From JBGTFE01 sp036403235 (GTDB lineage Bacteria > Acidobacteriota > Blastocatellia > Pyrinomonadales > Pyrinomonadaceae): a DNA stretch of 64,000 nt. The stretch lies in NCBI GenBank assembly GCA_036403235.1, contig DASWRI010000044.1, positions 1 through 64,000 of the forward strand. The letters are read 5' to 3'. The notes beneath the pieces were generated by a model. The model was not told where the DNA came from. It made no database searches and worked only from the letters and a program-made list of their open reading frames with translations. Below are positions 32,833 to 41,864 of this stretch, in pieces (the first letter of the stretch is position 1; each line of letters opens with the position of its first letter). The position numbers and the translations under genes were made by a program.

Positions 32833-34470
32833 ATGCAAAAAGTCCTTTCAGCCGCCGAGATGCGCGAAGTCGACCGCTTGACGATTGAAAAATACGGCAT
32901 CCCGTCGATTCTTTTGATGGAAAACGCCGCTCACGCCGCGGCGCGCGCGATTGCCGAAAAGCTCGGCGGAACGGTCGAGGGAAAGACGTTTTTAATTTTA
33001 TGCGGCAAGGGCAACAACGGCGGCGACGGTGCGGCGCTGGCACGCGTTTTATGGACGCAGGGCGCACTAATTTCCTGCGCGCATTTATTTGGAAAAGTTG
33101 AAAAAGCAAAAGGCGATGCTTACGTCAATTTTAATATATTGAAAAAATTTGATAAGCAAAATACTTTAAAGACAAATTGGGTTTTTGTAGAAGAATTTGA
33201 AGAAAAGCCGGAGGATTTGAAAAAATGGCAAAGGCAGACTCATTTCGAATCTTACGACGTGATTATAGATGCGCTCTTCGGGACGGGTTTGTCCCGGCCG
33301 GTTGAGGAAGAATTAAAAAGCATTGTAATTAAAAGATTAATCTCCTTAAAACAAAGAGATTGGAACGAGTCGCTTATTATTTCTCTCGATTTGCCGTCAG
33401 GATTAAACGCTGATTTAGCCGCGCCGATTGGCGAAAATGTAAAGGCAGATTTAACTGTCACTTTCACCGCGCCGAAGCCCGCGAATGTGCTTGCGCCCGC
33501 GTCGAATTTTGGCGGCGAGCTGGTCGTCGCAAATATCGGTTCGCCGCAGGAATTAATCGACAATTCGCCTTCGCAGTTGTTTTTAGCCGAAAAAGAAGAC
33601 GTAAAAATCTGGCTCGAAAAAACGAAATTTACGAGCGATTCGCACAAAACGACGCGCGGGCGGGCGATTTTTGTGGCGGGTTCGAGAAATATGGCGGGCG
33701 CGGCCGTTCTGGCGGCAAACGCGGCGATGCGCAGCGGCGTCGGTCTGATTCGCGTCGCGACGGCCGAATCGGCGCAAAACGCGGTTTCTTCGCACGCTTA
33801 CCCGGAAGTGATGGTCGCCGGGCTTCCCGAAACCGAAGACGGCGCAATTTCCGCGGAAGCGTTTGAAAAAGTCGGGAAGCTTTCCGAGAAAATGCACGTT
33901 TTATCAATCGGGAGCGGTTTGTCTTCGAATGAAGAAACGACCAGGAATTTTGTGCGAAAAACGGTCGAAAACCGAAAAACTCCCGTCGTCATCGACGCCG
34001 ACGGTCTGAACGCGCTCGCGCCGTTTGATTTGGAGGGAAGCAACAAATACCCTCTGATTCTGACGCCGCACGTCGGCGAGATGCGAAAGCTTCTCGGAAA
34101 TGAAAAGGAAGATTTCAAAGACCGAGTGAAAATCGTCAGGGATTTTGCCGCCAAACATCGCGTCATTTTAGTTTTAAAAGGCGAGCGCAGCTTAATCGCC
34201 GCGCCTGATGGCCGCGTCGTCATCAATCCGACCGGAAATTCCGGGCTCGGCCGCGCCGGAAACGGTGACACGCTCGCCGGAATCGTCACCGGATTTGTCG
34301 CGCAGGCCGTCGCCATGAAGCTCGATATTTTCGATTCGGTCGTCGCCGCGCTTTATGTGGCGGGCCTTGCGGGCGACATCGCCGAGCGAAAATTCGGCAA
34401 ACGCGTCATGACCGCTTCCGACGTGCGCGACTGCCTTTCGAGCGCATTTCGAGAAATTGAGGAAAATTAA
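32833..34470 (+). CDS. nnr: Bifunctional NAD(P)H-hydrate epimerase/dehydratase
   Basis: 545 residues. Residues about 1-240 are the YjeF_N epimerase (REVDRLTIEKYGIPSILLMENAA, GKGNNGGDGAALARVL, DALFGTGL). Residues about 250-545 are the ADP-dependent dehydratase (RGRAIFVAGSRNMAGAAVLA, PVVIDADGLNAL, LTPHVGEM, GNSGLGRAGNGDTLAG). It repairs hydrated NADH and NADPH. RBS AAAGGTG. tsaE follows, a pairing seen in many bacteria. The inverted repeat that comes next begins at its stop codon. Confidence 0.95.
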   Translation: MQKVLSAAEMREVDRLTIEKYGIPSILLMENAAHAAARAIAEKLGGTVEGKTFLILCGKGNNGGDGAALARVLWTQGALISCAHLFGKVEKAKGDAYVNFNILKKFDKQNTLKTNWVFVEEFEEKPEDLKKWQRQTHFESYDVIIDALFGTGLSRPVEEELKSIVIKRLISLKQRDWNESLIISLDLPSGLNADLAAPIGENVKADLTVTFTAPKPANVLAPASNFGGELVVANIGSPQELIDNSPSQLFLAEKEDVKIWLEKTKFTSDSHKTTRGRAIFVAGSRNMAGAAVLAANAAMRSGVGLIRVATAESAQNAVSSHAYPEVMVAGLPETEDGAISAEAFEKVGKLSEKMHVLSIGSGLSSNEETTRNFVRKTVENRKTPVVIDADGLNALAPFDLEGSNKYPLILTPHVGEMRKLLGNEKEDFKDRVKIVRDFAAKHRVILVLKGERSLIAAPDGRVVINPTGNSGLGRAGNGDTLAGIVTGFVAQAVAMKLDIFDSVVAALYVAGLAGDIAERKFGKRVMTASDVRDCLSSAFREIEEN

Positions 34471-34575
34471 AACAGGTTGGACGGGATAGGCAGAATGGTA
34501 ATTTTATTTATTCGAAAGTTTGAAATAAAATTCGAATCTTGAATTTAACAAACAATTATCCTGTCCATCCTGTTT
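34470..34575. repeat. Inverted repeat between nnr and tsaE
   Basis: 18-base arms at 34470-34487 and 34558-34575 differ at two positions (AAACAGGTTGGACGGGAT type); an inner AT-rich part also self-pairs. It starts at the nnr stop and ends nine bases before the tsaE ATG. Confidence 0.88.
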
Positions 34576-34584
34576 GAATTTTTT

Positions 34585-35025
34585 ATGAAAATCGAGGAGT
34601 TTATTTCAAAATCGCCCGAAGAAACTTTTGAGCTGGGCGAAAAGCTCGGCGAATCCTTAAAGGGCGGCGAGGCGATTTTGCTTTCGGGCGGGCTCGGCGC
34701 GGGGAAAACGCTTTTTACAAAAGGCGTTTTAAACGCGCTCGGTTTTGATGTCGACGAAGTGACGAGTCCTTCGTTTACGCTCGTCAATCTTTACAAAACC
34801 GAAAAATTCGACGTTTATCACATCGATTTCTGGCGCCTCGACGAGAACTCCGACGTCGCCTTTGCCGTCGGTTTGAGCGAAATCGTCGAAGACGAAACGG
34901 CAATCCTGATAATCGAGTGGGCGGAACGATTAAAAGATTTTTCGTTTCCGGCTGACGTTTTAGACGTGAAAATCGACGGCGACGGCGACGAGCCGCGCGA
35001 AATACAAATTTCCCGGAAAGAATAA
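34585..35025 (+). CDS. tsaE: tRNA threonylcarbamoyladenosine biosynthesis ATPase
   Basis: 146 residues. The P-loop GGLGAGKTLFTKG, SPSFTLVNLY, the DFWRLD strand and the IIEWAERL motif define TsaE, the ATPase of the TsaBDE complex that makes t6A37 in tRNA. tsaB and tsaD are not in the window. No Shine-Dalgarno sequence before the ATG; the nnr-tsaE inverted repeat is just upstream. Confidence 0.95.
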   Translation: MKIEEFISKSPEETFELGEKLGESLKGGEAILLSGGLGAGKTLFTKGVLNALGFDVDEVTSPSFTLVNLYKTEKFDVYHIDFWRLDENSDVAFAVGLSEIVEDETAILIIEWAERLKDFSFPADVLDVKIDGDGDEPREIQISRKE

Positions 35026-35062
35026 AATTCGCTCGGCTGTATTTATGGATTGATTTTATAGT

Positions 35063-35557
35063 ATGACATTGGAAAATTCCGTTTTGCCGAAGCTCGAAAA
35101 CCCGCGTCTCGTCGTAAAAAAACGAGAGCGTCTTTTGCAGATTTTTGACGGCGGGAAATTAATAAAAACTTATACAATCATGCTCGGATTCGCGCCCGAA
35201 GGCGATAAGGAAATCAGGGGCGACGGCAAAACGCCCGAAGGCGAATTTTACGTTTTCGTCAAAAACGATAAAAGCAAATTTTATCGCTCGCTCGGCGTGA
35301 GTTACCCATCGGCGGAAGATGCGCGGCGCGGGTTGTCGGAAAATCTCGTATCCGAAGCCGAGCACGACGCGATTCTCGAAGCCGCCCGGGAAAAACGGAT
35401 GCCTCCGCAAGACACGCGGCTCGGCGGCGAAATCTACATTCACGGCGGCGGAATTCTGACCGATTGGACGCAAGGCTGCATCGCGCTGCTTGACGCGGAA
35501 ATGAAAGAAATTTTCGACGCCATTTCGCCCGGCGCGCCGATTTTTATCGAGCCTTAA
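35063..35557 (+). CDS. L,D-transpeptidase (YkuD) family protein
   Basis: 164 residues: LVVKKRERLLQIFDGGKLIKTY begins the YkuD fold, then RGDGKTPEGEFYV, and the catalytic part IYIHGGGILTDWTQGCIAL with His127 and Cys139. The family motif is normally HGx...SxGC; here Ser is replaced by Thr and the spacing is short. There is no signal peptide, which is uncommon for cell-wall cross-linking enzymes, so it might be exported otherwise or act inside on another substrate. It follows tsaE by 37 bases and precedes the giant TPR gene. Confidence 0.88.
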   Translation: MTLENSVLPKLENPRLVVKKRERLLQIFDGGKLIKTYTIMLGFAPEGDKEIRGDGKTPEGEFYVFVKNDKSKFYRSLGVSYPSAEDARRGLSENLVSEAEHDAILEAAREKRMPPQDTRLGGEIYIHGGGILTDWTQGCIALLDAEMKEIFDAISPGAPIFIEP

Positions 35558-35602
35558 GCCGCCCATAAAAAATCTTTTCAAATAAAAAAAATCGTGTTAA
35601 GT

Positions 35603-35636
35603 TTATTGGGCGCAGCCCCCGCGCCCGATTTATTTT
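35603..35636 (+). terminator. GC hairpin before the giant TPR gene
   Basis: GGGCGC (35608-35613) and GCGCCC (35621-35626) pair around a C-rich loop, followed by GATTTATTTT. A weak intrinsic terminator, or a leader hairpin 38 bases from the next ATG. Confidence 0.55.
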
Positions 35637-35663
35637 CACCGAATAACTCAAGGAATTTAAAAA

Positions 35664-38600
35664 ATGCTTATCCCCGAAAAAGATTTTGAAAAAATTCGCG
35701 AGCTTCACGAACGAAGTCTTCACCTGCAGGCTTTTCAAACGGCGCAGTCGGTTTGCCCGCTTCCGAACTGGGAAGGGACGAAAGCCGTTTTGCTGGCGGC
35801 AAATCTGGCGTATAATCTCGGCGCTCTCGAAACGAGCTGGAAATGGACGAAAAAAGCATGGCGCAAAGACAAAAAGCATCCGCGCGCGATGTTTTATTAC
35901 GGCAACGAGCTTTTTCATCGAAAAGGCGCGCTGCCCGCGCTTATTTTTTTGAGAAAATACAAAAATGATTTCGCGGCCGAAGGAAAACTGCTCGGCTGGT
36001 GGAATTCGCTCTACGCCGAGATTTTCTCGCAGCTTCGCGATTTCAGAACGTCTGACGCGTGGCATCAGAAAGCGATTCAGGCCGCGCCGGAAGACGTCTG
36101 GGTTTGGGTTTCACAGGCGCACACTCTCGAGCTCCAAGACCGCTACGAGGAAGCGCTGGAGATAAGCCGGATTGCCTTTGATTTGCAGCCGTGGCAGCGA
36201 AGCTCGGTTTTTGCGCTGGCGCACAATTTATCGCTTCTCGAGCGTTACGACGAAGCGCTCGAAATATTGACCGAAGCGGCATCGCGGCTCGAAAACGCGT
36301 GGGTCGTCAAACAGCTCGCCGATTTGCAGACCGAGCTCGGAATGCACAAAGAAGCCTACGCCTCGCTCGAACGGCTGCTCGAGCTGACGCCGATGCGCGA
36401 AGACAGTCTGGAACAATGGCTTTACGGAAATCTCTCGGACGCGGCCTATCTCGGCGATATCAAACAGGCGATTCGGTTCGCCGATATTTCTTCGAGCCCG
36501 TTTCACCTGAAAATCAAGGAACGTCTCGAAAACTTACGCGGAACGGAAAAACGCGTTCGTCTTAAACTGGGATTTGTCCGCCAGCATCATATGACGTGCG
36601 CGCCGGCGACGGTTTCAAATATCAGTCGTTTCTGGCAAAAAAGCGCGCCGCATCTGGAGATTGCCGAAGAAATCTGCTACGACGGCACGCCCGCTTACAA
36701 AGAGCGCGGCTGGGCCAACGAAAACGGCTGGGAAACGCGCGAGTTTACCGTCAACTGGCAGGACACAATCGAGCTTATCAATCGCGGCGTGCCGTTCACG
36801 CTGGCGACGGTTCAGCCGGGCAGCGGACATCTTCAGGCGATTATCGGCTACGACGAAAGCCGCCGGACGTTTCTCGTCCGCGACCCGTATTTTCAGCGTC
36901 TCGACGAATTTGCGGCCGAAGAATTGCTCGAAGAACAAAAATCCAGCGGGCCGCGCGGAATGGCTCTGGTTCCAAAGGAAAAATCGCATCTGCTTCAGGA
37001 TTTAGAGCTTAAAGACGCGCGCGAATACGATTTTCATTTTGCCGTCGACAGCAATCTGGAAAAACACAATCGCGCGCGGGCGAACGAGATTTTAAGCGAA
37101 ATGGGCGAGGCTTTTCCCGACCATCGCCTGACGTGGTCGGCGCGCTGGTCGCTGGCGCATTACGACGCCAATCATCCGCGAATGATGGAAGCGGTCGAAA
37201 ATCTGCAAAAACAATTTCCCGAAGACATCAATTTGAAATTGAGTTTTTTGAGTCTTTCGGGCAATCAGACGACGCGCGACGAACGGCTTGCCACGCTCGA
37301 ATCGTTTTGCCGCGCCGAAAAGACCGACCCGCTTTTGTGGCAGATGTTCGGCTACGAATTAGGGCGCGACGCGCGCAGTCACGGCCGCGCTCTGAGCTGG
37401 CTTTACAAATCTTTGCGCAGGCTTCCGGTCAGCGGAACTTATCGCGCGATTGCCGATATTTTATGGTCAAAAAGGCGTTTTGAAGAAGCGACCGAGCTTT
37501 ATCGCTACGCCGCCTGCCTGAGCGATAAGGACGAGCAGAATGCTTACTCGTATTTTCTGGCGGCGCGTCATCTCAAGCAAACCGAAAAGGCGCTGCGATT
37601 TCTGCAAGACCGCTTCGACCGTTTCGGTCATCAATCGCGGCTTCCGGTGCAGAGTTTATTCCACGCCCTGCGCGAGCTCGGGCGAACGGTCGAAGCGTTT
37701 GAAGCCCTGGAAAAAGCGCTCGAAAAACGTCCCGCCGACGGCGAATTAAAACTTTTTGCGGCCGAGGCAAAGGCGCGTTTCGGCCGGCAGGACGAAGCCG
37801 AGGAATTGCTCGGCCAAGCCGAAAATCAATCGCCGCGCAACGTCTGGCTGAGATACGCGGCGATGATTGCCGAGCTGCGCGGAAATCTCAAACAATCGCT
37901 CGCAAACTGGCGCGAAATCGTCGAGCTCGAGCCGCTCGCCTACGACGCGCACGAAAGCATCTCATTTCTGCTGGCGGCGACCGAAGGGAAAAAAGCCGGA
38001 CAGGATTATCTGCGCGAGGCGACCAATCATTTTCCGTTTAATCGCGATTTGCACAAACTTCGCCTCAGCCTTTTGCGAGAGGAAAGCGACGAGGCCGTCG
38101 AAATTCTCAAGCATCTTCTCAAAATCAATCCGCAGGACGCGTGGGGCGAGCGAGAGATGGCGCGCTGGCTCTGTTTTGAAAGAAAATATGCGGAAGCACT
38201 GGACGCCGCCGAGAGGGCAATCGCGCTTGAGCCGAACGAGCCTTACGCGCAGTGGGTTCGCGGCACGGCTCTATCGGAACTCGGAAAATACGAGGAAGCC
38301 GCGCGCGCCTTTGAAAAAGCGATAACGCTTTCGGTCGATGCCGATTATGCGCTGAGCAGCCGGATAAAAATCTGCCGTACAAAAGAAGAAAAGCTCGCGG
38401 CTCTCAGGTTTATGCGCCGCGAGCTGGAAACTCAGGTCAGTTTCGGAAGCGGCGTTTTCGCCTATCGCGACCAGGCGAAACGAATCTTAGAGCCGGAAGA
38501 ATTGCTCGCGGAATTAAAGAAAATTTATTCCAACAACGAGGATTACTGGTTCGCGCTTTCCGCTCTCGTGCAGCAGTTGATTGATATGCACCGTTTGGAC

Positions 38601-40655
38601 GAAGCGCTCGAACTGGCCGAAAAAGCGACCGAAAAATTTCCCCTGATTCAGCAAATCTGGCACGACCTTTCGGTTATTTACAAAATCAGGGGCGAATACG
38701 AGCAGGAAATAAAATTTCTGCAGCAGGCGCTCAAGATAAACGGAAACTGGAGCTTCGGAATTCAGCAGCTGGTCGAGGCTTTCGAGCGCGCCGGACGATT
38801 TGCGGAAGCAAAGGAAGCGCTCGAAGATGCGCTCCGGCGTTTGCCGCTCGACCATTTTTTATACGGTTATCTGGCCGAAGTCTGCTGGAAGCTCGATGAA
38901 AGGGAAGAAGCAATCGACGCGGCGCGCAAAGCCATCGCGCTCGAACCCGAATACGAATGGGCGTGGCAGGCGATAAAATTGTGGGCGGATAAATTAAAAC
39001 AACCGACGCTCGCCGCCGATTTGGCGCGCGAAGTGACCGTCAAAAAACCGAAAGACATCGGCGCGTGGCTGACTTACGCACAGATTCTCGACACCGGACG
39101 TTTTTCGCAGGAACAGCTCGACGCCGCCGAACGCGCGCTCGAGCTCGAACCGAAAAACGTGCTGGCTCTGGCGATAAAAGCCAATGCGCTTGCCGACGCA
39201 CGCCGTTTTGACGAAGCCATCGAAATTTGCCAGACAAAATTTGCCGACGGCTATCAGCACGAGCGTCTGCGATACGTGCAGGCCGGAATCGAATCCATGC
39301 GCGGCAATTTCGAAGAAGCGGTTCGACAGCTAAACAGTCTGACCGCTTCCGTTCCCGATTATTATCCGGCGTGGGAGCGTCTGGCCGATATTTATCGCAG
39401 CTGGGAAGAACGACGCGCCGATTACCTGCGCGTGACGCGCGAGCTGACGAGACTTGCGCCGCAGGACGCGAGCGCGTTCGGTTTTCTCGGCGAAGCGTAT
39501 CTGTTCAACAATAAACGCGACGATGCGAAAAAAGCGTTTGAGCAGTCGATAAAGCTCGCTCCCGAATATCCATTTGCCGGCTGCTCTCTGTTTGATTTGT
39601 ATTTCGAAGAAAAAGATACGGAAAACAGCCGCCGGATTTTGCAGATTTTAAGCGAATTTGTCAAAAACGAAAGCTCACTCGTCCGGGAAATCGCGTTTTA
39701 CGCCAAATCGGGCGATTTGGAAAAAAGCCGCGCGCTCTGGGAAAAACTGTGTCTTTCGGAAAACGCGGTGGAGAGGCATTTTCAATACGTTCTCGAAAAA
39801 TTTCAGGAATTCAAGCTTGGCGACGCCAATTTTATTTTGGAAACTCTCCGGCGGACGAGCCTCGAAAAGCGGGCAAACGCGCTTGTCGGCTCTTTTTTAA
39901 TTCAAATCGCATGGGGCAAAGAAGGCGAAAAATCGTGCCGCCGCGAACTCGAAAAATTGCTCGGAAACGAAAAAGTCTGGTCTGAAGCGGTCGTCAAATT
40001 TATGGAGCTGATGCTCGCCGGAAAACGTTATTCAAAGCTGCGCGCGTTTATCGAGGAAAATTACACGGAACTCGGCCGATACGACGAAGTCTGGGGCTCG
40101 ACCGGCTACGTTCTGCACACCGTAAATGATTTCAAACAATCGCAGAAATGGTTTTCCGGCTGGGAAAAACGCGAGCGGGTTTTGCCGTGGGCGCTCTGGA
40201 ATTATTCGCTGGCGCTGAGAAATAACGGGCATGCTCGGGAAGCGGCCGAAATCAATCGCGCGGCTTTGAATCTGGAAAGAGACAATACGATAAATCAGCA
40301 TTTGATGATGCTCGGGCTCGAAGAAATCTACGCCGAGAATTATCAAAAAGCGGAAAGTATTTTCGGCGAGATTGACGCGCGGACGTTCAACAAGTGGGAC
40401 GGCTATTTTTACTTTTTGCTAGATGTCGGATTGGAAATTTACCGGCACGCGGCGAACAATCAACCAAAGGAGGCCTCAGATTCCATCAGGGAACTGGTTA
40501 ATTTAAGTCTTTCGCAGACCGCGCTGCGAACGGACAAAATTATGCGCGAAAGTTTTAAGCGAAGCGTCGCGGCGGCATTTATGTTAAGTCAAAACACATG
40601 GCTTAAAATCTGGCTGCGAATCAAGATTTTTTACGCCGGGCTCGGTTTTCGATAA
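35664..40655 (+). CDS. Giant TPR protein with embedded C39-like cysteine peptidase domain
   Basis: 1663 residues. TPRs occupy roughly residues 1-290 and 440-1660. Between them, about 295-430, is a papain-like domain of the C39 type: VRQHHMTCAPATVSN gives the oxyanion Gln and nucleophile Cys312, SGHLQAIIGYDE gives His389 and LVRDPYF gives Asp407, so the catalytic triad is complete. No signal peptide or membrane segment, and no ABC transporter domain as in lantibiotic exporters. Substrate unknown. The layout suggests a peptidase (or a peptidase-fold binding module) displayed on a long TPR scaffold. It follows an L,D-transpeptidase and is followed by a bacilliredoxin. Confidence 0.88.
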   Translation: MLIPEKDFEKIRELHERSLHLQAFQTAQSVCPLPNWEGTKAVLLAANLAYNLGALETSWKWTKKAWRKDKKHPRAMFYYGNELFHRKGALPALIFLRKYKNDFAAEGKLLGWWNSLYAEIFSQLRDFRTSDAWHQKAIQAAPEDVWVWVSQAHTLELQDRYEEALEISRIAFDLQPWQRSSVFALAHNLSLLERYDEALEILTEAASRLENAWVVKQLADLQTELGMHKEAYASLERLLELTPMREDSLEQWLYGNLSDAAYLGDIKQAIRFADISSSPFHLKIKERLENLRGTEKRVRLKLGFVRQHHMTCAPATVSNISRFWQKSAPHLEIAEEICYDGTPAYKERGWANENGWETREFTVNWQDTIELINRGVPFTLATVQPGSGHLQAIIGYDESRRTFLVRDPYFQRLDEFAAEELLEEQKSSGPRGMALVPKEKSHLLQDLELKDAREYDFHFAVDSNLEKHNRARANEILSEMGEAFPDHRLTWSARWSLAHYDANHPRMMEAVENLQKQFPEDINLKLSFLSLSGNQTTRDERLATLESFCRAEKTDPLLWQMFGYELGRDARSHGRALSWLYKSLRRLPVSGTYRAIADILWSKRRFEEATELYRYAACLSDKDEQNAYSYFLAARHLKQTEKALRFLQDRFDRFGHQSRLPVQSLFHALRELGRTVEAFEALEKALEKRPADGELKLFAAEAKARFGRQDEAEELLGQAENQSPRNVWLRYAAMIAELRGNLKQSLANWREIVELEPLAYDAHESISFLLAATEGKKAGQDYLREATNHFPFNRDLHKLRLSLLREESDEAVEILKHLLKINPQDAWGEREMARWLCFERKYAEALDAAERAIALEPNEPYAQWVRGTALSELGKYEEAARAFEKAITLSVDADYALSSRIKICRTKEEKLAALRFMRRELETQVSFGSGVFAYRDQAKRILEPEELLAELKKIYSNNEDYWFALSALVQQLIDMHRLDEALELAEKATEKFPLIQQIWHDLSVIYKIRGEYEQEIKFLQQALKINGNWSFGIQQLVEAFERAGRFAEAKEALEDALRRLPLDHFLYGYLAEVCWKLDEREEAIDAARKAIALEPEYEWAWQAIKLWADKLKQPTLAADLAREVTVKKPKDIGAWLTYAQILDTGRFSQEQLDAAERALELEPKNVLALAIKANALADARRFDEAIEICQTKFADGYQHERLRYVQAGIESMRGNFEEAVRQLNSLTASVPDYYPAWERLADIYRSWEERRADYLRVTRELTRLAPQDASAFGFLGEAYLFNNKRDDAKKAFEQSIKLAPEYPFAGCSLFDLYFEEKDTENSRRILQILSEFVKNESSLVREIAFYAKSGDLEKSRALWEKLCLSENAVERHFQYVLEKFQEFKLGDANFILETLRRTSLEKRANALVGSFLIQIAWGKEGEKSCRRELEKLLGNEKVWSEAVVKFMELMLAGKRYSKLRAFIEENYTELGRYDEVWGSTGYVLHTVNDFKQSQKWFSGWEKRERVLPWALWNYSLALRNNGHAREAAEINRAALNLERDNTINQHLMMLGLEEIYAENYQKAESIFGEIDARTFNKWDGYFYFLLDVGLEIYRHAANNQPKEASDSIRELVNLSLSQTALRTDKIMRESFKRSVAAAFMLSQNTWLKIWLRIKIFYAGLGFR

Positions 40656-40735
40656 GCCGCGGCCCGGCTTGACGAATCAAGTTTAATACTGGAAAATAAA
40701 GTAAAGATTGAAATTATTATAAAAGGAAATAAATT

Positions 40736-41179
40736 ATGCCATATCCCGAAATTATGATTCACGGCATGCGACAGGAACTGGCGCAGCTCGGAATCGAAGA
40801 AACAAAAACGCCCGAACAGGTAAAAGATGCGGTTGAAAACACGGAAGGAACTGTGATGGTCATTGTCAATTCGGTCTGCGGATGCGCGGCGGGCGGCGTT
40901 CGTCCCGGAATTGCGATGGCTCTGCAGAATTCGGAAGCGAAACCCGATAAATCAATCACGGTTTTTGCGGGCGCCGACATCGACGCGACCGACGAGGCGC
41001 GCGATTATTTTACGGGTTACCAGCCTTCGTCGCCGGCCATCGGAATTTTGAAGGACGGAAAGCTCCTACAGATGTTCGAGCGCAGGGATTTGGAAGGTCG
41101 TCACCCGATGACGATTGCACAGACGTTGATTGACGCTTTCAACGAACACTGCGCCAAAACCGAAGCCGCGAGCAGTTAA
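40736..41179 (+). CDS. Bacilliredoxin (BrxA/BrxB, YphP/YqiW family)
   Basis: 147 residues. NSVCGCAAGGVRPG carries the CxC motif (Cys48, Cys50) typical of bacilliredoxins; the fold is thioredoxin-like, with VFAGADIDATDEARDYF and SSPAIGILKDGKLL as further family blocks. Bacilliredoxins remove bacillithiol from mixed disulfides. Biosynthesis genes bshABC are not in the window. RBS AAAGGAA precedes the ATG. Confidence 0.93.
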   Translation: MPYPEIMIHGMRQELAQLGIEETKTPEQVKDAVENTEGTVMVIVNSVCGCAAGGVRPGIAMALQNSEAKPDKSITVFAGADIDATDEARDYFTGYQPSSPAIGILKDGKLLQMFERRDLEGRHPMTIAQTLIDAFNEHCAKTEAASS

Positions 41180-41190
41180 AATTATTATTA

Positions 41191-41308
41191 ACCACAGAGG
41201 CACAGAGATTTTTTAGCCACGAATTACACGAATTACACAGATAAAAGAAATAATAATTCGTGTTATTTGTGGCTAACTTCTTTTCTGTGCTTCTTGTGCC
41301 TCGGCGGT
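41191..41308. repeat. Nested inverted repeat after bacilliredoxin
   Basis: Inner arms 41215-41234 and 41255-41274 (AGCCACGAATTACACGAATT) pair with two differences; outer ACCACAGAGGCACAGAG pairs with CTGTGC...TTGTGCCTCGGCGGT. Two repeat types are therefore stacked in one hairpin of about 118 bases. Confidence 0.88.
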
Positions 41309-41331
41309 AAAAATCCCTTCAAAAAATTCTA

Positions 41332-41385
41332 TTGCTTTTAGCGCACGAAAATCTGTAAAATAGATATAGGTTTCGCTGCAAACCT
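41332..41385 (+). promoter_or_regulatory. Promoter and leader hairpin of the PilZ gene
   Basis: TTGCTT (41332-41337), 18-base spacer, TAAAAT (41356-41361); then AGGTTT (41368-41373) and AAACCT (41380-41385) form a small perfect stem near the expected start of transcription. Operator or hairpin cannot be told apart. Confidence 0.5.
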
Positions 41386-41418
41386 GTAATCAAAAATCCT
41401 TCCGACAAGGTTTCTCCA

Positions 41419-41862
41419 ATGTCAATAGAAAAAAGACGCTACATCAGATTCAGCTTAGATATTCCGGCAATTCGCTATAACAAATACGGTGAAACGGTCG
41501 AAACGCTGCTTCATCAAATCAGCATCGGCGGCTGTCTGGCCGAATGGGACGAAAACGTTCTGGTCGGCGAGGAATTTCGCCTTTTGATACAGCTTCCGAA
41601 CGGAAACTGGCTGCCGTTCACCTGTCGGGCTCTCTATCGATTTACCGACAACGGCATCGGCGTCAAATTTCTCGATATAACGCAGTTTGAGCAGGAGCTC
41701 ATCAGCCAGATAATTTCCGAAAACCTCGAAACACAGGGGTTGCCCATGCAGGTTGACCCGTTCGGACTGCCGCGCACATTTGTCCAGCAGAAACCGCGAA
41801 TAACCGATACGCGTCTGGAAAGGGACGAAATTTTAGAAGATATTTTATCGTTTGAAAATTGA
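41419..41862 (+). CDS. PilZ domain protein
   Basis: 147 residues. The N-terminal KRRYIRFSLDIPA holds the RxxxR c-di-GMP motif; QISIGGCLAEW stands for the second motif [D/N]xSxxG, with Gln in the first place, so binding may be weakened. FRLLIQLPNGNW and NGIGVKFLDI complete the six-strand barrel. A short acidic C-terminal tail follows. It is probably a single-domain c-di-GMP receptor or a degenerate relative. It is convergent with the TIM-barrel gene, with only two bases between the stops. Confidence 0.85.
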   Translation: MSIEKRRYIRFSLDIPAIRYNKYGETVETLLHQISIGGCLAEWDENVLVGEEFRLLIQLPNGNWLPFTCRALYRFTDNGIGVKFLDITQFEQELISQIISENLETQGLPMQVDPFGLPRTFVQQKPRITDTRLERDEILEDILSFEN

Positions 41863-41864
41863 TT

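Noticed and set aside
32421..32888. Open frames across array 1 with 7-residue peptide repeats (SCKRINR on plus, YSFARTV on minus)
   Set aside because: A 21-bp unit keeps frames open by arithmetic. Several frames on both strands are open at once, none has a signal for initiation, and one overlaps the nnr start.
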